A stretch of 64,000 bases of DNA from Sphaerisporangium album (GTDB lineage Bacteria; Actinomycetota; Actinomycetes; Streptosporangiales; Streptosporangiaceae), in assembly GCF_003323745.1 (NCBI RefSeq), contig NZ_QOIL01000004.1:1-64000 (forward strand), read 5' to 3'. A model generated the notes under the pieces. The model was not told the origin of the DNA, ran no database searches, and saw only the letters and a list, made by a program, of their open reading frames with translations. How positions within the stretch are numbered: the first letter of the stretch is position 1; each line of letters starts with the position of its first letter. Positions 29,001 to 38,581 of this stretch are shown piece by piece. The position numbers and the translations under genes were made by a program.

Positions 29001-30146
29001 CCCCCGGGCCAGGCCGACGCCCGCGATGCCGATCTCGCCCAGCTCTCCCGGGGGCGCCTCCCCCGGCCGGTCTGGGTCGAGGATCACCACCGAGTACGTG
29101 GGCAGCGGGACGCCGAGCGTCACCGGCCTGCCGGGGCGCAGCGTCGTCCAGGTCGCGCTGACCGTGGCCTCGGTGGGGCCGTACACGTTGAGGAACCTGC
29201 GTCCTGGGCGGTGCCACCGCCGGACGAGGTCGGCCGGGCACGCCTCCCCGGAGACGAGCAGGAAGCGCAGGCCGGGCAGGTCCTGGTCGAGGGTGGCCAG
29301 CAGCGTCGGGACGCAGCACAGCGCCGTGACCCGGCTGTCGCGCAGGTATTCGCGCAGCTCGCGGCCGATCAGGCTCGCGCCCGGCGGCTTGGGCACCAGC
29401 GTGGCGCCGCACATCCAGGGCACCCAGATCTCCTCCACCGAGAAGTCGAAGGCGATCGTCATGCCCTGGTACACGCGGTCGTCGGCCCGGATCCCGTACA
29501 CCCCGGCGGCGACGCGCACGAAGTTGCAGATCGAGGCGTGCTCGACGGCCACCCCCTTGGGACGCCCGGTCGAGCCGGAGGTGTAGATGACGTAGCAGAG
29601 GTCGTCGGCCGGGTCGCCGCGCTCCTCGCGGGTCAGGCGGCGGGCGTCCTCGGCGGCGATCGCGTCCTCGGCCTCGTCCAGGCACAGCAGGGTGGCGTCC
29701 GGCACGCGGTCGCGCAGGTGGGAGAGGGTGAGCACCATCCGTACGGCGGCGTCGCGCAGGATGTAGGCGAGGCGGTCGGGGGGAAACCCCGCGTCCAGCG
29801 GCACGTACGCCGCGTTGATCTTGAGTACGGCGAGCATGCCGACGTAGGCGTGGACGGCGTGGTCCGACAGCAGCGCGATCCGGTCGCCCGGACGTGCCCC
29901 GCGCCGGATCAGATGGCGTGCCAGCCGGTTCGCCCGCGCGTCCAGCTCGTCGTACGTGAGCACGACGCCCCCGCCGTCGACGGCGGTGGCGTCCGCGCGG
30001 CCCCGGGCCCGCAGCCGGTCGCACTGCTCCTCGAAGAGGACGCCGAGCCGGTCCCCGCCCGGCCCCGGCACCGGCCCGGATGCCGGCCCCGCTGCCGGCC
30101 GCGGCCCGGTGCGCCGGACGTCCTCGACATTGGCCTGTCTGGTCAT
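26076..30146 (-). CDS. Poly-amino-acid synthetase, epsilon-poly-lysine synthetase-like (A-T-TM-3C)
   Basis: A 1,356-residue membrane NRPS-like enzyme. The adenylation domain (~35-520) has YIYTSGSTGRPKG-type A3 (here VIYTSGSTGRPKG), VYGPTEATVSATW, YRTGDLGRV and the essential Lys in PSDKADR. The carrier domain (~545-625) has the phosphopantetheine Ser in ELGANSML. After a Pro-rich linker come about six hydrophobic segments alternating with three soluble left-handed beta-helix/acetyltransferase-like domains, the last ending near MKGEELAAGSRWRGNPAVQI. There is no condensation or thioesterase domain. This order is that of epsilon-poly-L-lysine synthetase (Pls, 1,319 residues). Hand alignment gives D235 and E239 in the pocket, fitting a basic amino acid. 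The ATG at 30146 has GGAGG 6 nt upstream. It lies 42 bp after the diaminobutyrate aminotransferase gene. Confidence 0.85.
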   Translation of the reverse strand: MTRQANVEDVRRTGPRPAAGPASGPVPGPGGDRLGVLFEEQCDRLRARGRADATAVDGGGVVLTYDELDARANRLARHLIRRGARPGDRIALLSDHAVHAYVGMLAVLKINAAYVPLDAGFPPDRLAYILRDAAVRMVLTLSHLRDRVPDATLLCLDEAEDAIAAEDARRLTREERGDPADDLCYVIYTSGSTGRPKGVAVEHASICNFVRVAAGVYGIRADDRVYQGMTIAFDFSVEEIWVPWMCGATLVPKPPGASLIGRELREYLRDSRVTALCCVPTLLATLDQDLPGLRFLLVSGEACPADLVRRWHRPGRRFLNVYGPTEATVSATWTTLRPGRPVTLGVPLPTYSVVILDPDRPGEAPPGELGEIGIAGVGLARGYVNRDDLTARAFVPDFVGIPGNPSGRIYRTGDLGRVNDDGEIEYHGRIDGQVQINGYRVELAEIESVLLEVPGVAQAVAGTHEPEPGVVELVAYYSARDDAPEPDREEIYAHLRRRLPRYMIPAYLEPLAAVPMLPSDKADRARLPAPAGPRGIAGGHAYEAPVTVAEKILADTLGRVAGLDQVSVDSHFFDELGANSMLMARFCARVREEGGLPPVSMKDVYLHPTVRDLAAALTEAALAPEPPVTPPAAPRRAGSTTGYAAGSTARYVLCGALQLLLFLGYTYCGALALVGSYRWLSGADGPAEFCLRALACGCLTFAGLAAVPLLAKWTLVGRWKPGAIPVWSLAYLRFWTVKTLVRHSPMVLFAGSPLYLMYLRALGARIGPGAVILSRRVPVCTDLLTVGAGTVIRKDAYFTCYRARAGLIETGPVTLGRDVVVGEFTVLDIGTRMGDGAQLGHTSSLQTGQLVPDGERWHGSPAQPTDTDYRLVEPVDCGTARRLRFGLLQLLGTLLVAMPLAVGASYALGVYVLEPAGLAGEDVGGWQLVGEALTSSVLLFFGALAAGLVLVTTVPRLLNRTLTPGRVYPLYGYHYWAHRAVARLTNMSFLMRLFGDSSYIVHFLRRLGYDLSKVDQTGSNFGLELKHETPYLATVGSGTMVSDGLSIINADYSGTSFRLSRAAIGARTFLGNDIAYPAQSRAGDNCLLATKVMVPIDGPERRDVGLLGSPCFEIPRSVQRDTRFDHLKTGEEFRRRLAAKNRHNAVTIGLYLLVRWGYVFGATLIALTATNLYDRFGAAVIAADVLCTLAFTSIFLALVERASTGFRALRPQFCSIYQPYYWWHERFWKLSGTTLLDVYNGTPFKNLFWRLLGVRLGPRVFDDGCHIPERTLVTVGGDCTLSEGALIQAHSLEDGTFKSGYIAIGGGCTIGTKALVHYGVTMDEGATLDADSFLMKGEELAAGSRWRGNPAVQIRP

Positions 30147-30188
30147 GCTGCCTCCGTCACCCACAGGTGCGCGTCGTCGCCGAACCCC

Positions 30189-31574
<1,386 letters not shown>

Positions 31575-31988
31575 CGATGCTCCTCCCAAGTGTGTTGACG
31601 TGCTGGTTCCTTTCAAATGGCGTGCCGTGTGTCCTGCCTCACGATTACAGATTAACCGGGCATTTCGGAAGTGCCGCCCGGGGGACCGGTCGGGGTAGAG
31701 GGGACGAGCGCGGGCGTCGCGGCCGTGATCCCGGCGGGGCGATTCGCGGGGACGGGGGCCGTCGGCCGGAGGGGGCCGGGCCGGGGGAATTCGCCGCGAC
31801 AAAGCCGGACGATGGTAAAGCGATGCTCATGGCCGGGCGGCCCGGTCGATCGTTCACCCAGGTCAGAGGCTGTAGGATATCTGTCAAGTGGTCCGCGGCG
31901 GGGAAAGCCGACGTCCGCGTGAACGCGGGGGAAGTCCCCTCATCGGCATCGGAATCACGCCATGAGGGGCATGCCGCCTGGCGGTGGG
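31575..31988. other. Long spacer upstream of the dat operon, no gene recognised
   Basis: Together with 32,013-32,415 this forms an ~840-bp gap between the divergent dat operon and the WYL regulator. Open frames are GC-bias artefacts (Arg/Gly/Pro-rich, no ribosome sites). It should contain the dat promoter. The leader of dat carries a long A/T-richer stretch at 31,600-31,670. Confidence 0.45.
31642..31670 (-). promoter_or_regulatory. Possible promoter of the dat-synthetase operon
   Basis: On the minus strand TTCCGA (31670-31665) and TAATCG (31647-31642) are 17 bp apart, about 70 bp before the ATG. Both hexamers are imperfect. Confidence 0.35.
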
Positions 31989-32012
31989 TAAAACAAAACC
32001 CGCGAACGCGGG
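31989..32012 (-). terminator. Intrinsic terminator on the minus strand with no gene before it
   Basis: CCCGCG-TT-CGCGGG followed by TTTTGTTTT on the minus strand is a textbook terminator shape, rare in this GC-rich DNA. The nearest minus-strand gene upstream is 1.5 kb away, beyond a plus-strand regulator gene. Confidence 0.6.
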
Positions 32013-32415
32013 GGGCCGGGTAAAAGACCGTTCACGACGCCGCGCCCGGCGCCCGCCAAGCTCTTCATCAAATGCGGGTCAGGCGGCCAGGCGGTTCCCG
32101 TTCCGGGGGTTTTCCCGAATTCCCGCCGCATTCGGGATCGCTTCTCCCCGCGGGCCCGGCGTGAAACCGCCTTTCCCCGCCGATGGCCGTCGTCTGTGCC
32201 ATTCCATGCCGACCGGCGCCGGGCCGGGGGCGGCGCGGCCGATCTCCGGGCGAATCGTTGATCGCGCGCCAGGATCCCCTGATCTTTGGTGTGGTCTTCG
32301 TAGATTCGTGGCCCGCCCCGCGCGCCGGACCCCGTCCGCGGCGACGCCCGCGACGGGCGGTGGCTCACGCGAGCGCGGTGCCGCGGGCGGGCGGGGACGA
32401 GGACAGGATGGGAGC

Positions 32416-33483
32416 ATGCGGGCCTCGCGGTTGATCTCTGTGCTGTTGCTGCTGCAGTCGCGCGAGACGATGACGGCCGCCGAGCTGGCGCGCGAGCTGG
32501 AGGTCTCCCCGCGCACGATCGCCCGCGACGTGATGGCGCTGTCGGCGGCCGGCGTGCCGGTGTACGCCGACCGGGGGCGCCGGGGCGGGTACCGTCTGGT
32601 CGGCGGGTACCGCACGCGGCTGACCGGGCTCAACAGGCCGGAGGCTGAGGCGCTGTTCCTGTCCGGGCTCACCGGGCCGATCCACGACATGGGGCTCGCC
32701 GACGCGGTGTCCGCCGCCCGGCTGAAGGTGCTCGCGGCGCTGCCGCCCGGCCTGCGGGACGCCTCCGCGCGGGCCGGCCAGCGGTTCCATCTCGACGCGC
32801 CGGGCTGGTTCGCCGAGGCGGAGCCGCCGCCGCTGCTGGCCGCGCTCGCCCGGGCGGTGTGGCGGGACGAGGTGGTCGCGCTGCGCTACCGGCGCGGCCG
32901 GGAGGTGACCCGCCTGGTCCGCCCGTACGGGCTCGTGTTGAAGAACGGTGTCTGGTACCTGGTCGCCCACGTGCCGGAGACCCCCTCCGGCGGTCCCGAG
33001 GGCCCCTCCCACGTGTCCGAGGGCCCCGCACGCGACCCGGGGAGCCCCGAGGCCGTGACGCCCGACCGCTGCCGGACGTACCGCGTGGACCGGGTCGTGG
33101 AGGTCGCGCCGACCGGTGGGCACTTCGCGCGCGACGACGCGTTCGACCTGCTCGCCTTCTGGACGGCCGGGCTGTCGGAGTTCCTGGCCTCGCTGCTGAC
33201 CGACGAGATCACCGTCCGGCTCACCCCTCTGGGGCTCCGGGCCCTGCCCGGCGCGGTCGCGCCCCCGGCCGGGCGGCTCGCCCTCGACGCGGCGGGCGAG
33301 CCGGACGAGCTGGGCCGCGTGGTCACCCGCCTGCCGGTCGAGTCGCTGGAGGTCGCCTACGGGGTGCTGCTGCGGCTCGGCCCCGAGGCCGAGGTCCTGG
33401 ACCCGCCCGCGCTGCGCGCCCGGATCGCCGAGGCCGCACGCCGCACGGCCGCCCTGTACGGCCCCGCCGGGGAACGGCCGTGA
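32416..33483 (+). CDS. HTH-WYL domain transcriptional regulator
   Basis: A 355-residue regulator. The N-terminal DeoR-like helix-turn-helix (AELARELEVSPRTIARDVMA, GVPVYADRGRRGGYRL) is followed by a WYL domain (residues ~150-260) with VRPYGLVLKNGVWYLVAHV and a WCX-like C-terminus. Such proteins sense ligands or nucleic acids; the target is unknown. The ATG at 32416 has GGGAG just upstream. It faces the dat-synthetase operon divergently across an 840-bp spacer, so a regulatory link is possible but unsupported. Confidence 0.88.
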   Translation: MRASRLISVLLLLQSRETMTAAELARELEVSPRTIARDVMALSAAGVPVYADRGRRGGYRLVGGYRTRLTGLNRPEAEALFLSGLTGPIHDMGLADAVSAARLKVLAALPPGLRDASARAGQRFHLDAPGWFAEAEPPPLLAALARAVWRDEVVALRYRRGREVTRLVRPYGLVLKNGVWYLVAHVPETPSGGPEGPSHVSEGPARDPGSPEAVTPDRCRTYRVDRVVEVAPTGGHFARDDAFDLLAFWTAGLSEFLASLLTDEITVRLTPLGLRALPGAVAPPAGRLALDAAGEPDELGRVVTRLPVESLEVAYGVLLRLGPEAEVLDPPALRARIAEAARRTAALYGPAGERP

Positions 33484-33559
33484 GATCCGGGCGGCAGGAG
33501 GCGCGCGGACGGCTCGGGCGAGCCCGCGTGGCCCCGATCAGGAGACCACCGGGCCGGGA

Positions 33560-34516
33560 TCAGCGGTAGTCGTCCGCGGTCGCGTCCTTGCCGCCGTCGA
33601 CGACCTCGGTGATGTAGCCCCAGGCGTCGGGACGGCTGCCGTCCACGTCGGTGAAGCCGTACACCCGGGCGAGCCCGCCGCTGGACAGGGACCGCCCGTT
33701 CCACCGGGCGACCTCGGGGTCGGCGGCGAGCGCGGCGACGGCCCGCCCGACGTAGGCGGGCGTCTCGGAGATGCCGAAGTGCGGGTCGCGCGCCACGTGG
33801 TCCCGCCAGGTCTCCTCGGTGACGCCGTAGATGTCCAGCATGTTCTCCGAACGCAGCCAGCCGGGGGTGAGCGCCACGGCGGTGCAGCCGTGCGGCCTGA
33901 GCTCCTCGCCCTGGCCGTACGCGAGCCGGATCACCGAGGACTTGGCGAGGTCGTAGAACGCCGACAGCCGGTAGTTGGCGGCGTTGTACTCGGCCGTGCC
34001 GTCGGTGACCTCCACGAGCAGCCCGCCCGGCCGCCTGATCAGCAGCGGCAGCAGGAAGTGCCCGGTGATCAGGTGGGTGTCGACGGCGAGCCTGAGCAGG
34101 CGCAGGCCGGCGTCCAGGTCGTGCTCCCACAGCGTGGAGTTCCACTCGAACAGGGCGTCCCCGCCCCAGATGTCGTTCACGAGGATGTCCAGGCGGCCCC
34201 GCTCGCGGTCCACGCGCTCGGCGAGGGCCCGGACCTGGGCCGGGTCGAGGTGGTCGGCGCGGACGGCGATGGCGGTGCCGCCGGCCTCGTTGATGAGTTC
34301 GGCGGTCTCCTCGATGGTCTCCGGCCGGTCCATCTCCGAGCGGGACTCTCGCGTGGAGCGGCCGGTGACGTACACCGTGGCGCCCGCCGCGCCGAGCTCC
34401 CGCGCGATGCCTCGGCCCGCGCCGCGCGTGGCCCCCGCCACGAGCGCGACCCTGCCGTCGAGAGGCCGGTCCGGCCCTTGCGGTGGCCCCGCCACCGGCT
34501 CCTGTGTCGATGTCAT
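33560..34516 (-). CDS. Short-chain dehydrogenase/reductase
   Basis: A 318-residue SDR. The cofactor motif is ALVAGATRGAGRGIARELG, the structural motif is LVNDIWGG in place of NNAG, and the YxxxK region reads YNAANYRLSAFYDLAKSSVI. Length and the late GYITEVVDGG fit the larger SDR subfamily common in actinomycetes. The substrate is unknown. The start is an ATG at 34516, divergent from the large LuxR regulator. Confidence 0.88.
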   Translation of the reverse strand: MTSTQEPVAGPPQGPDRPLDGRVALVAGATRGAGRGIARELGAAGATVYVTGRSTRESRSEMDRPETIEETAELINEAGGTAIAVRADHLDPAQVRALAERVDRERGRLDILVNDIWGGDALFEWNSTLWEHDLDAGLRLLRLAVDTHLITGHFLLPLLIRRPGGLLVEVTDGTAEYNAANYRLSAFYDLAKSSVIRLAYGQGEELRPHGCTAVALTPGWLRSENMLDIYGVTEETWRDHVARDPHFGISETPAYVGRAVAALAADPEVARWNGRSLSSGGLARVYGFTDVDGSRPDAWGYITEVVDGGKDATADDYR

Positions 34517-34706
34517 GAGGTGATGCTCGCAGCGATATACGACACCCTCTGTCTGGTTTTCGGGCTCTACCCGGGTACATCAAAGCTTTGCGATCCGCTG
34601 GGGGTATCGGTGCGCCGTGGGTGTGCGTAGCCATCGGGACCGGACATAACCTGACTAATGCCGACTTGTCCGTATTGATGGGTTCGGGTCGACGGGTGAG
34701 GCACAA

Positions 34707-37100
34707 ATGAGCGGGATGGCGGTGAGCACCTCGAGATCCCGGCGCACGCGCGGGCTCCCGGCCGAGGTCACGAGCTTCGTCGGACGTAGGCGTGAGCTCG
34801 CCGAGATCCGGTCGCTGCTGTCGAGATCCCGGCTCGTCACCCTCACCGGGGTGGGCGGCGTCGGCAAGACCCGGCTGGCCTGCCGCATCGCCACCGAGGT
34901 CGGGCGGGCCTTCCCCGACGGCGTGTGGTTCGCCGATCTGGGCTCCCTCGACGACCCCGAGCTGCTCCCGCAGGCCCTCGCCGACGTGCTGCGCCTGCAC
35001 GAGGAGGGCGGACGGGCGTGCGTGGACCGGCTCGCCGAGCACCTGTCCGGCAAGAAGGCGCTGGTGATCCTCGACAACTGCGAGCACCTCCTGCACGACT
35101 GCGCGGTCCTCACCGAGGAACTGCTCGCCTGCGCGCCCGAGCTGCGCGTGATCGCCACCAGCAGGCAGCCGTTGCACATCGGCGGCGAGCGGACGCTGGC
35201 GGTGCTCCCGCTGCCGCTCCCGGAGGCCGGCGGCCGGCCGATGTCGGTCGATGCGCTCGCCCAGGTGGACGCCGTACGGCTGTTCGTCGAGCGGGCCGAG
35301 GCCGTGCTGCCCGATTTCGCGGTCACGGAGGCCAACCGGGACGCCGTGGAACGGATCTGCCGGCGCCTGGACGGCATCCCGCTGGCGATCGAGCTCGCCG
35401 CCGTACGGCTGCGCGCGCTGTCGGTCCGGCAGCTCCTTGAACGGCTGGACGACCGGTTCCGGCTGCTCGCCTCGGGGACCCGCGCGGCGACGCCCCGGCA
35501 CCGGACGCTGCGGGCGCTCGTCGACTGGAGCTACGAGCTGTGCACCGAGCCTGAACGGCTGCTGTGGGCCCGTGTCTCGGTCTTCTTCGGCGGGCTCGAC
35601 CTGGACGCCGCCGAGGCGGTGTGCTCCGGTGACGGGATCGCGCGCGAGGACGTCGTGGACCTGGTCAGCGGGCTGGTGGAGAAGTCCGTGCTGCTGCGCG
35701 ACGAGGCGCCGCCGGGGGTCAGGTACCGGCTGCTGGAGACGATCCGGCAGTACGGCAGGGACCGGCTCGCCGAGTCGGGCGAGCAGGACGCGCTGCGCCG
35801 GCGCCACAGCGACTACTACCGCGAGCTGGCCGGGCAGGCGCGGGCGCACCTGTTCACCGGAGCCCAGGTGGAGTGGCTGGCCCGGCTGCGGCTCGACCAC
35901 GCCAACCTGCGCGGCGCGCTGGCGTCCTGCTTCGAGCACGGAGGGCCCGAGGGCGCGCGGGCCGGCCTGGAGACGGCCGCCGACCTGCTCTACCACTGGA
36001 AGACCAGCCGGCACGTCCGGGAAGGGCGGCGCTGGCTGGACCGCGGGCTCCTTGCCGTGGACGAGCCGGGCGAGCTGCGGGCACGGGCCCTGTGGGTCGA
36101 CGCCTGGCTCGCGCTCATGCAGGGGGACGACGCCGTGGCCGTCCCGATGCTCGGGGAGAGCCGCCGGATCGGCGAGCGGCTGGGCCTGGACCGGGTGCTC
36201 GCCTACGTCACGCTCTTCTCGGGCATGGCGTCGCTGTACCAGGGCGACAGCGGCCCGGCGATCAAGATGTTCGAGGAGGCCCTGGCCTCCCACCGCGCCG
36301 CACACGACGAGGTCGGCGAGGTGGTGGCGCTGACCCGGCTGTGCCTGGCGTACTCCTTCGAGGGGGACTCCGCGCGGGCCGTCGCCTGTGGCCAGGAGGC
36401 GCTGGAGATCTGCGAGGCCCGAGGCGAGGTCTGGCACAAGGCGTACGCCCTGATGGCGCTCGGCATCGAGGTCTGGCGTCAGGGGGACTCGGCGCGGGCG
36501 GCCGCGATGGTGAAGCAGGGACTGCGCTTCAACGGCGCGCTGGACGACTGGTTCGGCGTGGGGATCTGCCTGGAGGTGCTGGCCTGGATGGCCTCGGGGG
36601 ACGGGGACCACGAGCGGGCGGCCCGGCTGTTCGGGGCGCTGTCCGGCATCTGGCAGGCCGTGGGCACCCAGTTGTCCGTGTTCGGGCATCTGACGCGGTA
36701 CCACGACGAGTCCGTGACGCGGACACGGGACGCGCTGGGCGACCCGGCGTACCGCGTCTCGGCCGCGCAGGGCGCCCGGCTGACCCTGGACGAGGCGCTC
36801 GCCTACGCCGTCGAGGAGCCCGCGTCCGTCCCCGAAGCCGAGCGCGCGTACGAGCCGGCCCCCTCGCCGCTGACGCGCAGGGAGACCGAGATCTCCCGGC
36901 TCGTCGCCGAGGGGCTGAGCAACAAGGAGATCGCCGCGCGGCTGGTCATCGCCCAGCGCACGGCGGAGGGGCACATCGAGCACATCCTGGGCAAGCTCGG
37001 GTTCCACTCGCGGGCGCAGATCGCGGTCTGGGTGGCCGAGCAGGGACGGGCCGGGGACGGCTTCGCGTCCGGGTGGCGCGGCGTCCCGCCCGAGGCCTGA
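34707..37100 (+). CDS. LuxR-family regulator with an AAA/NB-ARC-type ATPase and TPR-like region
   Basis: A 797-residue regulator. The N-terminal ATPase has Walker A GVGGVGKTRLA (about residues 48-58) and Walker B ALVILDNCEHLL. A winged-helix linker and helical TPR-like repeats occupy ~400-700. The C-terminal GerE/LuxR helix-turn-helix reads LTRRETEISRLVAEGLSNKE and IAARLVIAQRTAEGHIEHIL. Proteins of this build act as ATP-dependent, ligand-responsive activators. GGTGAGG precedes the ATG. A strong terminator follows. The target is not evident. Confidence 0.92.
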   Translation: MSGMAVSTSRSRRTRGLPAEVTSFVGRRRELAEIRSLLSRSRLVTLTGVGGVGKTRLACRIATEVGRAFPDGVWFADLGSLDDPELLPQALADVLRLHEEGGRACVDRLAEHLSGKKALVILDNCEHLLHDCAVLTEELLACAPELRVIATSRQPLHIGGERTLAVLPLPLPEAGGRPMSVDALAQVDAVRLFVERAEAVLPDFAVTEANRDAVERICRRLDGIPLAIELAAVRLRALSVRQLLERLDDRFRLLASGTRAATPRHRTLRALVDWSYELCTEPERLLWARVSVFFGGLDLDAAEAVCSGDGIAREDVVDLVSGLVEKSVLLRDEAPPGVRYRLLETIRQYGRDRLAESGEQDALRRRHSDYYRELAGQARAHLFTGAQVEWLARLRLDHANLRGALASCFEHGGPEGARAGLETAADLLYHWKTSRHVREGRRWLDRGLLAVDEPGELRARALWVDAWLALMQGDDAVAVPMLGESRRIGERLGLDRVLAYVTLFSGMASLYQGDSGPAIKMFEEALASHRAAHDEVGEVVALTRLCLAYSFEGDSARAVACGQEALEICEARGEVWHKAYALMALGIEVWRQGDSARAAAMVKQGLRFNGALDDWFGVGICLEVLAWMASGDGDHERAARLFGALSGIWQAVGTQLSVFGHLTRYHDESVTRTRDALGDPAYRVSAAQGARLTLDEALAYAVEEPASVPEAERAYEPAPSPLTRRETEISRLVAEGLSNKEIAARLVIAQRTAEGHIEHILGKLGFHSRAQIAVWVAEQGRAGDGFASGWRGVPPEA

Positions 37101-37108
37101 GAAGGCGG

Positions 37109-37155
37109 GACGCCGGGGCTGAGAGGTGTGGGCGGTCCGTCTCAGCCCCGGCGTC
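37109..37155 (+). terminator. Terminator after the LuxR-type regulator
   Basis: GACGCCGGGGCTGAGA pairs perfectly with TCTCAGCCCCGGCGTC (16-bp stem, 15-nt loop), followed by TCCTTT. It sits between convergent genes and can serve both. Confidence 0.85.
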
Positions 37156-37267
37156 TCCTTTGGGGGAAGCTGGGAATCGATGGGGGAGCCGGGCCGGGGT
37201 GGGCCCCAGGGGGTTCGGTGTCCGGCGGGGCGGTGAGCGTTCACCCGCCGGCATGGCCGATACGCGG

Positions 37268-37432
37268 TCAGTAGGGCAGGGTGCGTCCGGACGGGGTCCG
37301 CAGGTCGGGCATGTCCTGTGCGGCGGCCCTGGCCCGTTGCCTGCGGATGCGGAGGCGCCGCATGGCGTGCCGCCTCCCGGCCGCGTTCCGCGGGTCCATG
37401 CCCTGCTCGGCGGGTCTTCCGATCTCGGTCAT
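37268..37432 (-). CDS. Small basic protein, 54 residues
   Basis: Starts MTEIGRPAEQGMDPRN, continues with an Arg-rich centre (RRHAMRRLRIRRQRARAAAQ) and ends TPSGRTLPY. An AAGGAACGG ribosome site is 10-18 nt upstream, and the gene begins 28 bp after the ATP-binding protein gene on the same strand. Strong basic character suggests nucleic-acid or anionic-partner binding. No family is recognised. Confidence 0.5.
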   Translation of the reverse strand: MTEIGRPAEQGMDPRNAAGRRHAMRRLRIRRQRARAAAQDMPDLRTPSGRTLPY

Positions 37433-37460
37433 ATCTGCGATCACCGTTCCTTGTACGGGC

Positions 37461-37964
37461 TCACGCGGTCCGCTCGTCGTCCTCGGCGGCGCGGGCCGGG
37501 CACTGCTCGGCGGCGGGGAGCTCGAACCAGACGACCTTGCCGGAGGAGACGCGGTAGCTGCCCCAGGAACCGGAAAGCGCTTCCATGAGGTACATGCCCC
37601 GGCCGCCCTCGTCGCCGTCGTGGGCCTCGCACACCCGCGGGAGGGCGGGGTTGGTGTCCTGAACCTCGCACCGGAGCATCCCGTCGTCCATCGAGACGGT
37701 CATGACCGCCGCCCACGCGTGGCGCATGGCGTTGGTGACGACCTCGCTGACGAGCAGCTCGGCGACGTCGCTCTGTTCCCCGATCCCCCAGGCGGCCAGC
37801 TGGCGCCGGACGCGCCTGCGGGTGCGCGGCACGGTGGCCGGCTCCGGGAGCAGGACCCACGTCGCCTGCCTGCCGGGGTGGCGGGCCGGGCGGATGTGGA
37901 GCACCGGGCCGAAGCCGCGTGAGGTGTCCACCGCGGGTGCGCTCTCGGTGAGTGTCATCGTCAT
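37461..37964 (-). CDS. ATP-binding protein, anti-sigma factor kinase-like (HATPase_c)
   Basis: A 167-residue GHKL ATPase domain of the SpoIIAB/RsbW type. The N box reads LLVSEVVTNAMRHAW, G1-like DTNPALP, and EGGRGMYLMEAL (here DEGGRGMYLM) is the G2 box. Such proteins phosphorylate anti-sigma antagonists or bind sigma factors; many in actinomycetes have unknown targets. The ATG overlaps the stop of the DUF5999 gene (ATGA), indicating coupling. A small ORF follows in the operon. Confidence 0.85.
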   Translation of the reverse strand: MTMTLTESAPAVDTSRGFGPVLHIRPARHPGRQATWVLLPEPATVPRTRRRVRRQLAAWGIGEQSDVAELLVSEVVTNAMRHAWAAVMTVSMDDGMLRCEVQDTNPALPRVCEAHDGDEGGRGMYLMEALSGSWGSYRVSSGKVVWFELPAAEQCPARAAEDDERTA

Positions 37965-38173
37965 GCCGCCCGTCCATACGCCTCGCGCCCGTAGGCGACC
38001 TGGTGGAGGGGCGGAACGCTGCGACCGTCGGGCAGGAGTTCGCCCGTGTCCTCGAAGACCACCACGCCGTTGCACAGCAGCCCCCACCCCTGCTCGGGGT
38101 GGAACGCCACCAGGCAGGCGGCTTCGTGATCGACGGCATCCGCCGGCGGGCACTGAGGTTGGTGTTGACACAT
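37961..38173 (-). CDS. DUF5999 family protein
   Basis: A 70-residue protein: MCQHQPQCPPADAVDHEAAC then HPEQGWGLLCNGVVVFEDTG and ELLPDGR. This actinobacterial family has unknown function and a Cys/His-rich N-terminus that could bind metal. The ATG at 38173 is chosen because family members begin MCQH. First gene of an operon with the HATPase protein (4-nt overlap). Confidence 0.82.
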   Translation of the reverse strand: MCQHQPQCPPADAVDHEAACLVAFHPEQGWGLLCNGVVVFEDTGELLPDGRSVPPLHQVAYGREAYGRAA

Positions 38174-38449
38174 GGCTTGCACCTGATCCGATTGGTCTGT
38201 CCGTGGCTCTCTTTGCCAACACGTCGAGCATCTCCCGACGGCTCCATACCTAGTAACGGGACAACTACCTGCATCACTACCCATTCCGCCCAAATGGGTA
38301 CCGTTTCTTTACATTGGGCGCGGCTCGCGGGGATTCGCATGACCCGGGCGGGCGGTTGGGAAAGCGGTTGCCGCCGAGGCGCCGAAATGGCGGTACGGGG
38401 GCGAACGGATGAGCCCATTGACACCGATGTGGCGCTGGTGCTTCCATTC
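38174..38449. other. Divergent spacer between the DUF5999 operon and the chitosanase gene
   Basis: No gene is recognised. It should hold the DUF5999 operon promoter on the minus strand. A TTGACA hexamer on the plus strand at 38,418-38,423 may be the chitosanase -35 element; the matching -10 is weak. The stretch 38,250-38,330 is relatively A/T-rich. Confidence 0.4.
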
Positions 38450-38468
38450 GTTAGGTAACTTTCCTAAC
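38450..38468. promoter_or_regulatory. Palindromic operator upstream of the chitosanase gene
   Basis: GTTAGGTAACTTTCCTAAC is a 19-bp palindrome with a single mismatch. Actinomycete chitosanase genes are known to carry a similar AGGAAA/TTTCCT-type palindrome bound by the ROK repressor CsnR, released by chitosan oligomers. Confidence 0.7.
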
Positions 38469-38581
38469 GATCGCTGGAGGCGCCCCCGCCTCCGGCCAGA
38501 CCGCCACAGGCTCCGGCGGCGCGAGACGGCCGTACCCGCCTCGCGCACACCCCCGCCAGGAGCGGCGGAACGGAGAGACAG

